DNA from: Lepas anatifera
Taxonomy: Eukaryota; Arthropoda; Thecostraca; Lepadidae
Length of the DNA stretch: 64,000 nucleotides
NCBI GenBank assembly: GCA_034440635.1
Contig: JAOTON010002119.1
Span: forward strand, 57,478-121,477
Reading direction: 5' to 3'
Each line of letters opens with the position of its first letter. Position 1 is the first letter of the stretch. A program made the translations under genes and the position numbers. A model generated the notes under the pieces. The model searched no databases, had not been told where the DNA came from, and was given only the letters and a program-made list of their open reading frames with translations. Positions 11,801 through 24,345 of this stretch are shown in pieces.

Positions 11801-12883
11801 TACCTTAGGTTACCTTAGGTGTACGGGACTTCCTGAGGCACGCCAGGTGCCTGTCTTGCCCGTTCTCATCGAGCTCAGTACAGGTAATGTTTCTAGACTA
11901 AGTTGGGAATGAATACATCAGATCAGCCCAGTGACGATCTATGTTGTTCTTGAAGCAGTTCGTGGACTGGGATTCGACGACCCAGTCCGGGAGACCGTTC
12001 CAATCTCTTACAGTGCGCACCCCGAAGTGGTTCCTCCGTGCCCTGGATACTGCTTGCGGTTTCCCAACCTTGAACCTGTGTCCACGTGTGGTACCGACTG
12101 GAGGGTCTAGGAAGAATTCTTCCTTATGCACTCCGAGCTGACCCCGCATGATCTTGTAGATGAAGATCATGTCACCCCTCTTGCGCCTATACCAAAGCGA
12201 TGGCAGCTTGAGGGTACGAAGTCGAAGTTCGTAGTCCAGGTCTCGCAAGGAGGGGACCAGCTTGGTGGCACGGCGTTGGACTCTCTCTGCCAAAAGCTGG
12301 TCCGCCTTGTTAAACGGGCCCCAAACCACATTGGCGTACTCCAGGTGGGGTCGCACTAAGGCTTTGTACAAGAGAGGCAGCACATGCTGGTCCACATGAA
12401 CAAATGTCCTTCGAATTGCTCCAAGGATCTGGTTGGCTTTTGAAACAGCTGCGGCAGCATGTCTGCGGTACTTGAGTAGGTCATCTACAAAAACACCCAG
12501 ATCCTTTTCGATGGTCACCGGAGCCAGTTGATTTCCGCCCATCTTATAGACTTGATGCTGGTTGTTGTGCCCAAGGTGGAGCACACTGCATTTGGAGATG
12601 TTGAATGGTAATAGCCACCTCTCAGACCAGGACTCAAGCTTGTGTAGATCTTCCTGCAGAGCTCTAGCATCGGCTTGACTGCCCACCTCCCTGAACACTT
12701 TTGCATCATCGGCAAAAAGGCGAATATTGCTTCCAAGTTCATCAGGCAGGTCATTAATGAAGAGCACAAATAACGTCGGGCCCAGGACCGATCCCTGTGG
12801 GATGCCACTTGTTACTGGTGACCAGTCAGAAAGTGCGCCATTCACTCTAACTCTTTGCTTCCTGCCAGTAAGAAAGGCCTGGA
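11801..12883 (-). pseudogene. CR1-group LINE, reverse transcriptase C-terminal part and 3' end
   Basis: About 320 uninterrupted codons on the minus strand down to the stop at 11898. They include SGIPQGSVLGPTLFVLFIND, the catalytic LFADD box and the LGV.VD and thumb region (YKALVRPHLEYANVVW). The 3' untranslated part is about 97 bases and ends in two 10-bp units (TACCTTAGGT on the plus strand, 11801-11820), the short tandem tail typical of CR1/L2 LINEs. The coding sequence starts at the target duplication 12867-12883. The earlier half is at 18255-20045, displaced by an inserted L1/Tx1-type LINE. Confidence 0.9.
12867..12883. repeat. 17-bp target-site duplication, left copy
   Basis: AGTAAGAAAGGCCTGGA. 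It matches 18255-18271 at 16 of 17 positions and lies within CR1-group reverse-transcriptase coding sequence. Confidence 0.9.
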
Positions 12884-13047
12884 GTCTCGCCTGAGCACTG
12901 GTGGCGTGCGGACGTGTCCGGGGCTCGCTCCGACCCGGCCGTGTCAGGTCTTTTTGTGAGAGCGCGGGCGCCGAAGACAGGATTTTGATGAAGACAAACG
13001 AAAGGTGCTGATGTAGATAGGGTGACCGGCTCTTGTTTTTAGTTGTG

Positions 13048-14121
13048 ATGTCACATTTGAAAAAGGGCAAGGGTTTCGTCCAGCAGAAAATCCAGCAGCT
13101 ACAGCCGAGATCCGCCAGTCCCCAGAAGCGGCGCCGTGTATCAGGTGAGTCACGAGAGAACGGAGATATGGAAGCCATCAAAGACATGATGGAGAAGAAA
13201 TTAGAAGAGTTTTCCAAGTTGAAACACGAATTTAGAGACATTGCGGATTCCATGAAAGCCGAATTAAGCTCCCTGCGTGACCGTGTGAAGGATCTCGAAG
13301 ATCACACTAACCGCAAGGATGAAAAGATGGAGGCCATGAAAAAGCAGCTACAGAATAGAGAAGATGTTGTGCGAGAGCTTCAGCGAAAAGTCCATCAGAA
13401 TGAAGTGATTTCGCGCCAGCCAACGCTGGTGTTCTCCGGACCCGCCATTCGGGCCGGCCGGCCTATGACGTCACCGCCGCCCCGGGCCGCTCCGACCGGG
13501 TCGGTCGCTGGCCCAGGGTCACCCCGTGACGGGGAGGGGGAGGCGGCGCAAGCGGAGTCAGCTGTTCGTCAGGACGGAGGAGGGGCTTTTGAGCGGTCGG
13601 CTGATGTGCAGCGGGCGGCCGGCGGCAGCTACGCGCAGGTGGCAGCGGCTGCCTCACCAACGCAGCAGGACCACGCAGCAGCGGCGGAGGCAGCAGCCGG
13701 CGGTGGTGGGGCTACAGCGACTCGACAACGCCAGCGGGAGGATGTGGAGGAGACGCTGGTGACGCTGCTCAATGCAGCTTTCCCGGATCTGAACATGCAA
13801 AGGAGTGATATAGACAGAGTACACCGCACGAACGGCAAAATCTACTGCCGTTTTGTTAAGTCTGGTGACGGATCAGTGCGCGACCTTATCTATAGTAAAA
13901 GACTAAGTCTGAGAAACATGGCGAGGGGAAACGAGCTGTATGTAGCGGAGTCCCTTACGGGCTATAGGCAAGAAATATTCAACGAGTGTTTGGCGTTGAA
14001 GAAGAAGGGCAAGATATATACAGTGTTTACCCGCCATGGATCAGTGTTTCTGAAGGAAAGGCAACATGGCTACAACGTGCGGGTGGACGATTGGGAAGAC
14101 CTCCAAAAGCTACATTTATAA
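13048..14121 (+). CDS. ORF1 protein of the L1/Tx1-type LINE
   Basis: 357 residues, uninterrupted. The ATG at 13048 is preferred over upstream in-frame non-ATG codons. A short basic start (KKGKG, KRRR) is followed by a heptad-rich, charged region at about residues 40-115 that should form a coiled coil. A Pro/Ala/Gly-rich, low-complexity middle follows (about 125-235). The C-terminal 120 residues carry the alternating basic pattern of a nucleic-acid-binding domain (DIDRVHR, YCRF, LYVAESL). L1-group ORF1 proteins trimerise and coat the element's RNA. Assignment rests on position, architecture and the ORF2 downstream. The 151-base gap to ORF2 is normal for the group. Confidence 0.85.
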   Translation: MSHLKKGKGFVQQKIQQLQPRSASPQKRRRVSGESRENGDMEAIKDMMEKKLEEFSKLKHEFRDIADSMKAELSSLRDRVKDLEDHTNRKDEKMEAMKKQLQNREDVVRELQRKVHQNEVISRQPTLVFSGPAIRAGRPMTSPPPRAAPTGSVAGPGSPRDGEGEAAQAESAVRQDGGGAFERSADVQRAAGGSYAQVAAAASPTQQDHAAAAEAAAGGGGATATRQRQREDVEETLVTLLNAAFPDLNMQRSDIDRVHRTNGKIYCRFVKSGDGSVRDLIYSKRLSLRNMARGNELYVAESLTGYRQEIFNECLALKKKGKIYTVFTRHGSVFLKERQHGYNVRVDDWEDLQKLHL

Positions 14122-14272
14122 GCTGTGTGTATGTGATTGCATGAGTGAAGAATCATTCAATCCACGGTGCAAATGTTGTGTAGCGCTCCACAGTTGCGTG
14201 TTTAAAATGATGCTGTTTTTGGGAAAGTACAGAGGTTTGTTAGCTGTTCATTCATTGAATGTGAAATAACAC

Positions 14273-17200
14273 ATGAGTGCAGTTAAGATTTGCTCGGTAA
14301 ATTGTAGGGGACTGGGAAGTTACCGAAAGAGAAAAGATGTTCTTAATTACTTGCGTAAGCTTGACTTCAACATTTACTTGCTACAAGATATTCACTGCAG
14401 TCCTGACAAAGAAAATTCGTTTCGTAATATGTGGGGAACGGATGTACTTATTGCACCTCATACGCACAATTCAAGGGGCGTAGCTATTTTCACAAAAAAA
14501 TTTGGACATTCACTTTCAGAATACGATTGTAGATCAAGACGGCAATTATTTGATTACAAAAGCAAAAATTAATCAGAGTTTTGATGTCGTGATTGCTTCT
14601 GTCTATGGCCCAAACGATGGCTGTCCTGAATTTTATAGTAGACTAGAAGAGCTGTGTCTGCAAACAGCTGGTCAGGACACGCCTCTGCTTTTAGCAGGTG
14701 ACTTGAATGTAGCTCTAAACGGAGAGCTTGACACGCATAATTATGCGCGAGAAAACAACATAAGGGCGAGAAATCGCATAATCAAAATGATGGAAGAGAA
14801 CAACATGACTGATGTTTATCGTACCATGCACAGCAATGAAAAAAGGTATACATGGCGCGTTAGGCGGCCCGACATAAAGCAAGCTCGCCTTGATTACTTT
14901 CTTGCCTCTGAGCTTCTTTCTGCTCGTATTGCGAGTTGCCAGATTCAGCCAGCTTATAGAAGCGATCACTCAATGATCACCATGAGCCTAAATGTTGATG
15001 ATCAGCCTAGAGGGCAAGGTTTTTTTTTAAATTTAACCAATCTTTGCTGAAAGACTACGAGTTTGTGTTAAAAATAAAGCAAGCCATAAATCATACAGTG
15101 CACCAGTATGCCATACCGGTTTATAGTGACGAATTTGTGGAAACCATGCTGGGGAAGTGGATTTTGTGATTAGTGACTCTAGCTTCTGGGAAGCTCTCAT
15201 ATTAAATATTCGAACAGAAACAATATCTTATGGCATACACAAAGCTCGACAGACAAGAAGCGAAGAGAGTGTGCTAGAAAGAAAAATAGCAGAACTTGAG
15301 ATTGAGTTAGATTCGAACACCAGCACTGATGTTTTGGATGAAGTAGAACGTTATAGAATTAGGTTAGAAAATTTGCGCAGCCAAAAGGTAGATGGTCTGA
15401 TAACACGAAGTAGGGCTAAATGGCAGGAAGCTGGGGAAAAATCGACATCGTATTTTCTGAGATTGGAAAAAATAAATTTTACGAACAAGCAGATTCCCGC
15501 AATTACGGTGGGGACAGATAGATTAACCAAACAGAAGGATATAATTGCATATCTCGTAGAACATTTCCGAAGAAAATTCAAGGAACATCTTGTGGATGAA
15601 ACCGAATTAGAAGCATTTTTGCAAGAGTTAGAAGTGAAACAAATTGCAGACAAAGAAAAAGAATGATAGATGTTCCTCTTGAAATGAGCGAACTAGAATC
15701 TGCACTGAGAAACATGAAAAATAATAAATCACCGGGATCTGATGGATTCCCTGCAGAGTTTTTCAAATTCTTTTGGAGCGATCTTAAACATTTTTTATTA
15801 CGCATGGCGTTGGAAAGTTACATAAAAGGCCGGCTACCCTTAACGTTGCGCGAAAGAATACTTACTCTTCTGCCTAAACCCAAGAAACCTAGGGACGAGA
15901 TCAAATCCTACCGTCCAATAACTCTCCTCAACAGCAGTTATAAAATCCTAGCAGGAGCGATTGCGAATCGGTTCAAAAAAGTAATCTCAAGCGTCATTAG
16001 CTGCGAGCAGACAGCTTTTGTACACGGAAGATTTGCGGGCGATAACACACGTCTAACTTATGATATACTGCACCACCTGAAAACAAATAACAAGTCTGCT
16101 CTCTTTTTGAGCCTGGATATTGAGGGAGCATTTAACACCGTGAGCTGGCAGTTCGTAAGAGAAACCCTTAAAAAGAGAAACTTTCCTGATAGCATGATAA
16201 AATGGTTTGACGTGCTCTATGTGGGAGCGTTTTCTAGACTTGTTTACAATGGCCATATATCCGACAGGATAAATCTTGAGAGATCATGCAGACAAGGGGA
16301 TCCCTTAAGCTGCTATGTATTCCTTTTGGTCTTTGAGTGTTTGCTGGAAAAGATTAAAATGAACCGAGGGATTAAAGGTATCAAAATTCGTGATATGGAA
16401 TTTAAGCTGTATTGTTTTGCTGATGATACGCTATGTTTATTGGATGGGAGTATACATAGTTGCAGGGAGCTTTTTAATGATCTTGGAATATTTGCCAAGT
16501 ATTCTGGATTAAAACCAAACATCAGTAAAAGTGAGGCATTTTGGGCGGGAGCGGGGGTAGGAAATAAAGACCCGATTTGTGTAGACCTGCATCTTAAGTG
16601 GGTTAAAAAGCTCAAAGTATTGGGAGTATATTTTGCAAATGATGATGCAAACGTCTTCGTTGAAAACTTTGAGAACAGGTTACAACGGGTCAGGAATATA
16701 TTAAAAGGATGGAAAAATCGATATCTAAATATTAAAGGTAAAATAGTTGTTTTGAAGTCATTGGTTCTTCCAATTTTCACTCACGTTTTCACGGCTTTGC
16801 CCAGGCCAAATGATAGATTTATAAAAAGTCTTAAGCAAGAAATGTTCTCATTCATTTGGCGAGGAAAATCTGATCGGATAAGAAGAAATAGTCTCTACAA
16901 GCCGTACAGCGAGGGTGGCTTATCCATGACCGACATTGATTCTTATATAATCTCCCTTAAAGCAACCTGGTGTAGAAGGTATATGAACACTTCCCATGTG
17001 TGGAAGACTTTATTTGACAAAGAAATTGCAAAGGATGTTTTTATCTGGCAGCGAAATGCTCGAACAATGAGGCATCTTGCATTGAAAGTCACCAACCCCT
17101 TCTGGAAAGAGACATTTCAAGCCCATGCAACCATAACACCAGCCATCCCAATAGAAAATAGTGACATTGGAAATTGCAGTATATGGTACTCGGATTACAC

Positions 17201-18030
17201 AAAGTTTAAAGAGGGCGAAATTCCGCACTGGCGACACAAAGGAGTAGAAAACTTGAATGATCTTGTACATGGTACAACATGGGCAATGCTGACTTTAGAA
17301 GAGTTTAAGGATAGATTCAACGTGCAAGCAACATATCTCGATTTTTTGGGTCTTGTTCAAAGCCTGCCTAGGGAGTGGCGAGAAGGTAATAAAACCAAAC
17401 TAGTCGGCCCGGTAATTCATCCGTATGTAGCATTCATTGTCAAGCAAAAGAATGGTGCTAAAAATTTCTACAGTCTTATCACAAATTCTAAGTTCTGCAA
17501 TAGTAGTAATACATGGGAGGGGTATTGGGATGCCCAGTTAGGCAATATCCATTGGCCTGAAACATATGCACGAATATTTAAAGAAACAGACTCTGTGTAT
17601 CTTCAAATGATTCAATACAAAGTAGTCACAAAGTTAACAGTTACAAACTGCCTTTTATTCAAAATGGGAAAATCCGAAACTGAAATGTGTATGAGGTGCA
17701 ATATTTATCGGGAAACCACAATTCATAAATATTGGATGTGTAGGTACATGAGACTGTTTTGGGATGAAGTACAGCTTTGGCTAAACTCGTTGAACGGACT
17801 AGGTACGCTAACAATAAGCAAAAAAGGAAGCTATCTTAGGTGTTGAGGATAGGTTTGTGAACCATGTTATTATAATAGCGAAAGATATTGTCAACAGTAA
17901 AGAGAACCTCAGCGTCGAACATATGTTGCGCCGATTACAAAATGATAGGGAAACTGAACGTATTATGGCAGTGTGGAAAGGACGCCTGAACGAGCACACA
18001 GACAAGTGGGCTGTATGCACTTTTCGATGA
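14273..18030 (+). pseudogene. ORF2 (endonuclease and reverse transcriptase) of the L1/Tx1-type LINE, five frame breaks
   Basis: About 1250 codons in order. Endonuclease: SVNCRGL at the start, SVYGPN, GDLN, ARLDYFL, and SDHSMI near 14965. Reverse transcriptase: SPGSDGFPAEFF near 15730, YRPITLLNSSYK, the LDIEGAF palm, RQGDPLS and the catalytic FADD near 16420. A C-terminal cysteine/histidine knuckle follows (CMRC near 17690, then H and C). Frame breaks are near 14500 (A7 then T3), 15020 (T9), 15150 (G4), 15655 (A-run) and 17820 (A6). There are no other stops. The final frame ends at 18028-18030. Breaks only at base runs suggest read or assembly error, but decay cannot be excluded. Confidence 0.9.
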
Positions 18031-18254
18031 AACACTTCTCAAAGATTGAATGTTCCTCTGCTTTAGGATTTATCTCTTGATCTCGTGTATCAAAAACTTG
18101 ATTTGATTCTTTGGTTGTTTTCTGCTTGCTTAACACTGTTCTGATATGATCTCACCGTCAGTGCTCGGATATGAATATTGTATGTGTAATTTGCGATGTG
18201 TTAACGACTAAACTGATCTGTCTTTTTGCGGAATAAAGTATAAACATCTGAAAA

Positions 18255-20045
18255 AGTAAGAAGGGCCTGGATCCAGCGGAGGATGCTGCCTCCTACTCCC
18301 ATGCTGCTCAATTTCAAGATAAGTCACTTGTGTGGCACAGAATCGAAGGCCTTGGCAAAGTCCAAATACGCAATGTCGACTGGGAGACCATCTTCAATCA
18401 CTCTTGTCCAGCTCTCCAAGCAGCTTAGTAGCTGGGTTGTACAAGACCTACGAGGAACAAAAACCATGTTGAGCGTTGCTCATCTGGCCAGATTCCACCA
18501 TATGGGCAAGAAGCACATCTCGGACGAGGGATTCCATCACTTTCGAAGGGACCGATGTGAGGCTCACTGGTCTATAATTCGACGGACTGCTTCGGTCACC
18601 CTTTTTATAAATCGGTACAACTTCAGCAACCTTCCAGTCACCAGGTAGCCTACCAGCCGCGAGAGACTTCCTGTAGATGGAACACAGGGGAAAGCTCAGG
18701 GATCTAGCTGCCTCTTTCAGTACCCGAGGTGGTATGCTGTCAGGTCCAGGCGAAGAAGACAGTTTCAGTGCAAGGAGTTTGGATTCAACCATGGCCGGCG
18801 TGAGGTCAACATCCTCCACAGTTTGAACATTATCCTCAGGATGGACATGTGGAAGCTCTATACCAGCTTGCTCCACAGTGAAAACACTACTGAAGAAAGC
18901 AGACAGGGCTTCAGCTTTCTCAGTATCACTGGATGCCACTGACCCGTCGAGTCTTTGGAGGTCCTGAACTCGATCTCTGCATTTGACCTGTGAGCGAGTG
19001 TAGGACCAGAAGGCTTTCGGATTGTCTTTAACCTGACTGGCTATGTTCTTTTGGTGACTCTTACGAAGTCGTCGGGATAATCTCCTGAGGTCGTTCCGCT
19101 TCCTCTTGTAGGTGCTCCATTGCCTGCCCTTGTCTGTCTCAGTTGTCGCAGTCTTCACGTTGTGCCACATCCTTTTCTTCTCCTTGACAATTTTCAGAGC
19201 TGTTCTGTTAATATAAGGTTTATGGTTCTTCCGTCTGGATGGCTTGAGAGGTATGCATTCCTGCATCATAGCTCGAACAACCGTCAGAAAGTGATCATAT
19301 TCCTGTTCCAGATCAAGATTTGAGGCTGCCTGCCAGTCTACTTCCTGTGCTATTTCTCTCATTTTGTTATAGTCACCCCTGGAAAGAGCTAGTTGGGGGC
19401 AGTCTAGCATCTGCCTGGACTTCTTTACACAGGACAACCTCATCTTAAGGCACAAGTGGTCGCTGCTGCCAAGACCTGGTAGGTAGCTCATTTCTTTTAT
19501 AGTTGCTTCATCCTGAGAAAAGACCAGGTCAAGAATGTTTGGCCTCTCTCCTTGTCGATACCTTGTTGGCTCAGAGACATTCTGAATGAGGAAGCAGTCT
19601 CTTATAGTTTCCAGGAAGACATGTGAGATGTGGGCTGGGGGATCAGTGGACATCCCTACCTCCCAATCAATATTTGGGAAGTTGAAATCACCCACAATGA
19701 TAACATTGTCAGGCTTTGTTGACATAACCATCTTGATAAGGCTGCAAAGTTCAAGGCTGCAAAGTTGGAGAGTGCTGTTGGGGCTACAGTACACACAGCC
19801 AGCCAGGAGGGACTGATGCCCAGTCAGCTCAATCTGAACCCAAATGTGCTCTATGAATGCTTCCCCAGGAAATGGAACTTCTCTGCAGTGGAGGTCTTCC
19901 CTGACAAACACTGCCAGTCCTCTAATGGCATCAGGTCCAAATCTTGGAGTCAGCGGATCAAAATTAAGGTACATACTATAGCCAGGAATCACAAAGCAGG
20001 CAGGCAAAATTGGTAAATGACGGGCCTTTGGTAGCACTTCTGAAT
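18255..20045 (-). pseudogene. CR1-group LINE, endonuclease and start of reverse transcriptase
   Basis: More than 500 uninterrupted codons on the minus strand. Endonuclease motifs are VGDFNFPNIDW (about 19690), ILDLVF and GLGSSDHLCL. The linker has NPKAFWSYTRSQVK. Reverse-transcriptase block 1 is seen as SSSPGPDSIPPRVLKE, VVPIYKKGD and NYRPVSLTS. A one-base change in a T run near 18462 breaks the frame. It continues as YLDFAKAFDSVPHK, then a TGA at a likely CGA codon near 18328. The first endonuclease strands are missing, so the 5' end is truncated near 20045. The remaining RT is at 11801-12883. Confidence 0.9.
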
Positions 20046-20112
20046 ATGTAAAACACACGTTGAATATGTAAAACACTCCTGAAAAACTATGCAAGATATA
20101 GCAGCCTAACAT

Positions 20113-20773
20113 TTATCAGACAATGAAGCAAAACATGAAAAATATATAATTTCTTATGGAATTCTGAATCTGAAGCAGAATTAGGTAGTGTAGTGAAGGA
20201 CAAAAAGAGTCATGAATGTAAAATAAACTTAAATGGAAGTGTGTGCAAGTTTTTCCTTGCACAGGTAATAAAGTGCACTTTGCACATGCCAAATTGAGCT
20301 GCTATGTAGAGTTCTATGGCCATTTGATATGCCAAAAATGATGATAGCTATTGATGCAAATACACAGGAAAGCTGACATTGATTTTTACTTTGACTTTCT
20401 GCTGTTACTGTTATTTTACAGTCTAGCGAGGACAGAACCCTAGATAGGCTGACACTGACAAAGTGTTATATGGAGTCTTTGGAGGGTAAAACTTCAACTT
20501 AAGGTATCTGTCACCAACAAAATCCAAGGATCTTTGCTGAGGCCTCTGGCAAAAATGATGATATACCTAGGTGCCTAAGTACCAGCATCTTGATCTTGTT
20601 ATTCTTCAAAAATGTTTACTCACTATTCCTTTCCCAGTTTCACGAAATTATAGGGTTCATAGACCTTTCACAGTTCACTCATGATAAGTAAACACAATCC
20701 ACCTAAAATTCTACTGAACTACACTCGCACAACAATACAATATCCTTTTTAGCACCTCCTTGACAGTAACTAC
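20113..20773. other. no gene seen
   Basis: AT-rich, no supported feature. Confidence 0.5.
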
Positions 20774-23290
20774 TAGAGGTGGGAGTTTCGGGCAATTTTG
20801 CAGGCCCGGGCCCGGGCCCGGTCTGCTGCTGATTTTAGAAGCCCGTCACAAGCCCGGTTTGTGGAAGAAATGGATTATCAAGCCCGGGAAGGCCCGGTCT
20901 CATGGAAAAACCATAGACGACTATATAAAATATTTATTTACTTTAAAGCTGTTTCAAATATATGTTTTAAGCCAATTTATCCTGTAAAAAATTTGATTTC
21001 ACCCAAAACCATATCAAAAAGGTGCATGTAGCATCAGTAGCCTCAGCTATCTCAATAATTCAGCAGAAAATGATACTGAAAAACACACAATATGGAACAT
21101 GGCTTGCTTATGATGCAAGCTTACTTCAGGTAATGACCAGCATCACCTTATAAAAACAATGGGCATTCTAGATTGAGATAGAGGTATGCACATGGCAGCT
21201 ATAAGAATCGGGTTGAAATAAGCCCACTCGTATCAGACATTTCCTCCATCATTGCACTTTTATAAATCATTATATGCTGGCACGAGCCTCACAATTGAGT
21301 TCCAATAATGTTTATGAATAGAGGAGAGAGCAGTGACAAGTTTTCAGCTAATAATTTTCAGAATACCATGGCGGAATGGCTGTGAATGAACCAAAAATCC
21401 TTCACATTGTCCCTCAATTGATACATGTAAACACTTTCTTTTAGTTTAATCACTAAACAGCTTGGAAGATAGTCAAAAGATCATTCTGCTTGGGTCAACA
21501 TGGTCTGCGAAGTAGGTAAGCCAACAGGCCAACATGAACAAGGCCCAGCAGCCATATACAATTATCAAACCACTAGCCATAAAGAACTATCTTGATAAAG
21601 AACCACTAGTTTTCCACAGGTTCGCACCAAACATGGAATAAAAGTATTGCACCAATCTCCACCAAAAAGTAAATCTGACACAAAAAACAACTCAATCCCT
21701 TCCACATCACCATACGGGCTTGAACACTATTTCTATTTGTTTTGTTGTAGCATGAATAAGAGATGAATAAGAGGTGTCTCTTATTCATGGTTGTAGTATT
21801 TTACGGGCTTGCGCTTAGTAGGTATCTGAAGCGCCGTGCTTGTCTACATTAGAGCAATCATTTATGAAAACATTTTTCACCAAAATTTAGCAGAATAGTA
21901 AGTTTATTACCGCAAAATATTGCAAGACTTTCGAAAATATATTTTTAAATTTGATACATTTAAAAATAAGCACAAAGTGTATGGTGCATTTCTTTTGTTC
22001 CTGAGAATAGGCCACTTTTTGCGCACTTGTTTCATATATGACGCTTTTCTGGCTTTTCAAGGCTTTTACAAGTTGCTCAAGAGGCCGCGGAATTTGCCAA
22101 AATTTGGATATTCTGTTTTTGTGTTCTGTATTTCTACGTTTCTGTACATTTTAAGTGTTGTGGGAGGGAAGTGTAAAGTAAAGGTATCTTGGGAGGGAAG
22201 TGCTGGTATGTTCAAAGCTTATAATAGAAGTTGTATTTCGTAGAGGCCAGGGAAGTATCTCCACAAGGAAAATGCAACACATAATCTCAAGTAGGTATAT
22301 TCATGTTTTGGTGCAATTTCAAAGGTTCCTTCTAATGCTGACTGCTCTCTCCAGTATCTCCCCACAACTGACTAATTTATGATTGAAGTACTTTGATCAA
22401 AAACATGTTTTCTTTGTGCCTATTTCCTTGCTTATACTAGCCCTTTCTGAGTGGATTCTGCATCTTTTGGGCAATGAAAGAGCAAGATGAAGCTGTGGAA
22501 GGGTCAAACTTATCAACATTTGTTCTTGCAGCTAGATTTAGCAGGCCAATTTGACAATTATGGGCTCCCACTAGATAGTTTGTACCTGAAATATTCACTT
22601 CACCATTTTTCGTAAAGGATATGGGAATGGCTCCATAGATAACATTTTATTTTTACCTGGAGCAGAAAGCTTCTGGAAAGATTTTTCTAGCTAGAGCTAG
22701 GTGTTAATATCAATATGTTAGCAGCAAATTGGTTAAATGACTTCCTTTGAAATAGTATACTGACAATATGGAAGTAACAAATAAGCTATCACAATTTATA
22801 TTTTGTTTACCCATATATGACTTGAAGATTTTGAAGTCATCAGGATATTCATAAGATGACAGTACGGCATGGATGTGTGCAACTGTAGGCATTATTGAAT
22901 ACTTGATTTTAAATATTGATTCAGGTTTAAGTAACTTGCTTTTGACCCTGGCATGAGTAACAGATAGAAAGCTAGAGCTTCATGCTTTTACATTCCTGAT
23001 GTATGTCTAAAAGTCTCAAAATTAATTGTAAATGCATTTTCAAAAGCTGCTGGTGCATGAATAAGGTTATGTTTCAGTGGAAAAAACTAAGTTTGTACTG
23101 AAAAAGGCTTATTTAACTTACAGAAAATTGACTTTGAAGTCCCAGTTCAGTTGAAGCCCGGAATGAGCCTGGGTGAAGCCCGTTATCAGCCCGGCATTTG
23201 CCTAAATCAGGCCTTCAGGCCCAGTCAAAGCCCGCTGGCCTGGGCCGGGCTTTTGCCCTGGGCCCCTGGGCCTAGAGAGTCTCACCTCTA
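20774..23290. mobile_element. non-autonomous hAT element
   Basis: 2517 bp bounded by TAGAGGTGGGAGT and, inverted, AGTCTCACCTCTA. It has an exact 8-bp target duplication GTAACTAC at 20766-20773 and 23291-23298, the hAT hallmark. Both subterminal regions (20800-20900 and 23150-23270) carry clustered copies of AGCCCGG/GGCCCGG, plausible transposase-binding repeats. The AT-rich interior has no transposase-like reading frame, so it must have relied on another element's enzyme. Confidence 0.88.
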
Positions 23291-23298
23291 GTAACTAC

Positions 23299-23774
23299 CT
23301 AAAAAATGGGGTACAGCCAGAAACAAATCCGTCGTATTTTTATTGCGTCAGCTGATAGTACATCTTCCGCCGCAGTACTTGTAAAATTGCATAAGAAACT
23401 TAAAAATCGAATAAGAGCAAATAAGTAGAATAATTTTCATTCAAATAATTTATTAAAAAATATATGAAACCATAGTATATATATTGCACCCCATAAAAAC
23501 ATACAAGCAGTACAAAAAAATAAAAGACAGGCCACGCACTCATGGGCGCCCCCGGCGCGGAGCTCCTAAATTACGCCAGGGACGCCGCCGTAGAACGGGC
23601 AGTTAAAAAGGCACTATTATGATGGCGATAAAAACTACACACATCAACAGTCATATCTCACGCGCACGCCGATAGCTCCAGCACCGTTTGTTTCCCGCTT
23701 GGTATGGCTAGAGGACATCTCAACTGCGCGTAACCACCCATACGCACCGGCCAACCGACATTTATCAGCGGACG
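23299..23774. other. no gene seen
   Basis: AT-rich, then a GC-rich start of the minisatellite region. No supported gene. Confidence 0.45.
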
Positions 23775-23915
23775 CGACACCAGCGCCACCCGACGGCCCA
23801 CCGACGCTAGCGCCGCCCGTCGGCCCATCGACGCACGCGCCGCGCGGCGGCCCACCGGCACCAGCGCGCCGCCCGGCGGCCCAACGACATCAGCGCCGCC
23901 CGGCAGCCGACTACT
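23775..23915. repeat. GC-rich minisatellite
   Basis: About four to five irregular units of roughly 30 bp containing CGGCCCACCG and GCGCCGCCCG. Confidence 0.6.
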
Positions 23916-23946
23916 GCGCGCGCTCAGCCTAGCAACCGACGGGAAT

Positions 23947-24021
23947 GGAGGCGGGGCGCCCTTGGACCCCTGTAGGGAGGTCGGAGGCGAGTCCGGCGCG
24001 TCTCGTCGGGCGCCCCGCCTC
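23947..24021. other. long-arm GC hairpin
   Basis: GAGGCGGGGCGCCC at 23947-23960 is exactly reversed as GGGCGCCCCGCCTC at 24008-24021, with a 47-base loop. Confidence 0.7.
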
Positions 24022-24179
24022 GCCAGCAGGGCGAGCCGACTGCTGGAGTCCCTGTCCCCTGCAAGAGAGATTTGAAGTCATGAGGGAGGGATGGAAGGGA
24101 GTTTTAATACAATTTGATACCATTGGTTAGTCGATGCCTGGGATGAGTTAGTAATGTGTGCGGTTCAGTTGTAGGTTGT

Positions 24180-24345
24180 AAATATGTAAATATAAAATAT
24201 ATGTAAAAAATAAAAAAATATGTAAAATATAAACAAATATAAAAATGTAAATATAAATATAAAAATATGTAAATATAAAAAATATGTAAATATGTAAATA
24301 TATGTATAAAATAAATATGTTGTAGGTTGTATATATGCGATTTTT
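24180..24345. repeat. AT-rich minisatellite
   Basis: Irregular copies of ATGTAAATATAAA. Confidence 0.75.

Larger units (their letters stand above)
12884..18254 (+). mobile_element. near full-length L1/Tx1-type LINE inserted in a CR1-group LINE
   Basis: About 5.37 kb with a GC-rich 5' leader, ORF1, ORF2, a 3' untranslated region of about 220 bases with AATAAA near 18231, and an A-rich end. It is flanked by a 17-bp direct repeat, as made by target-primed reverse transcription. All five ORF2 frame breaks fall at single-base runs. Confidence 0.93.

Noticed and set aside
11898..13253. Single 451-codon minus-strand protein
   Set aside because: Only the part below 12883 is LINE reverse transcriptase. 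The first 120 or so codons are antisense to the inserted L1-type element and are not part of any protein.
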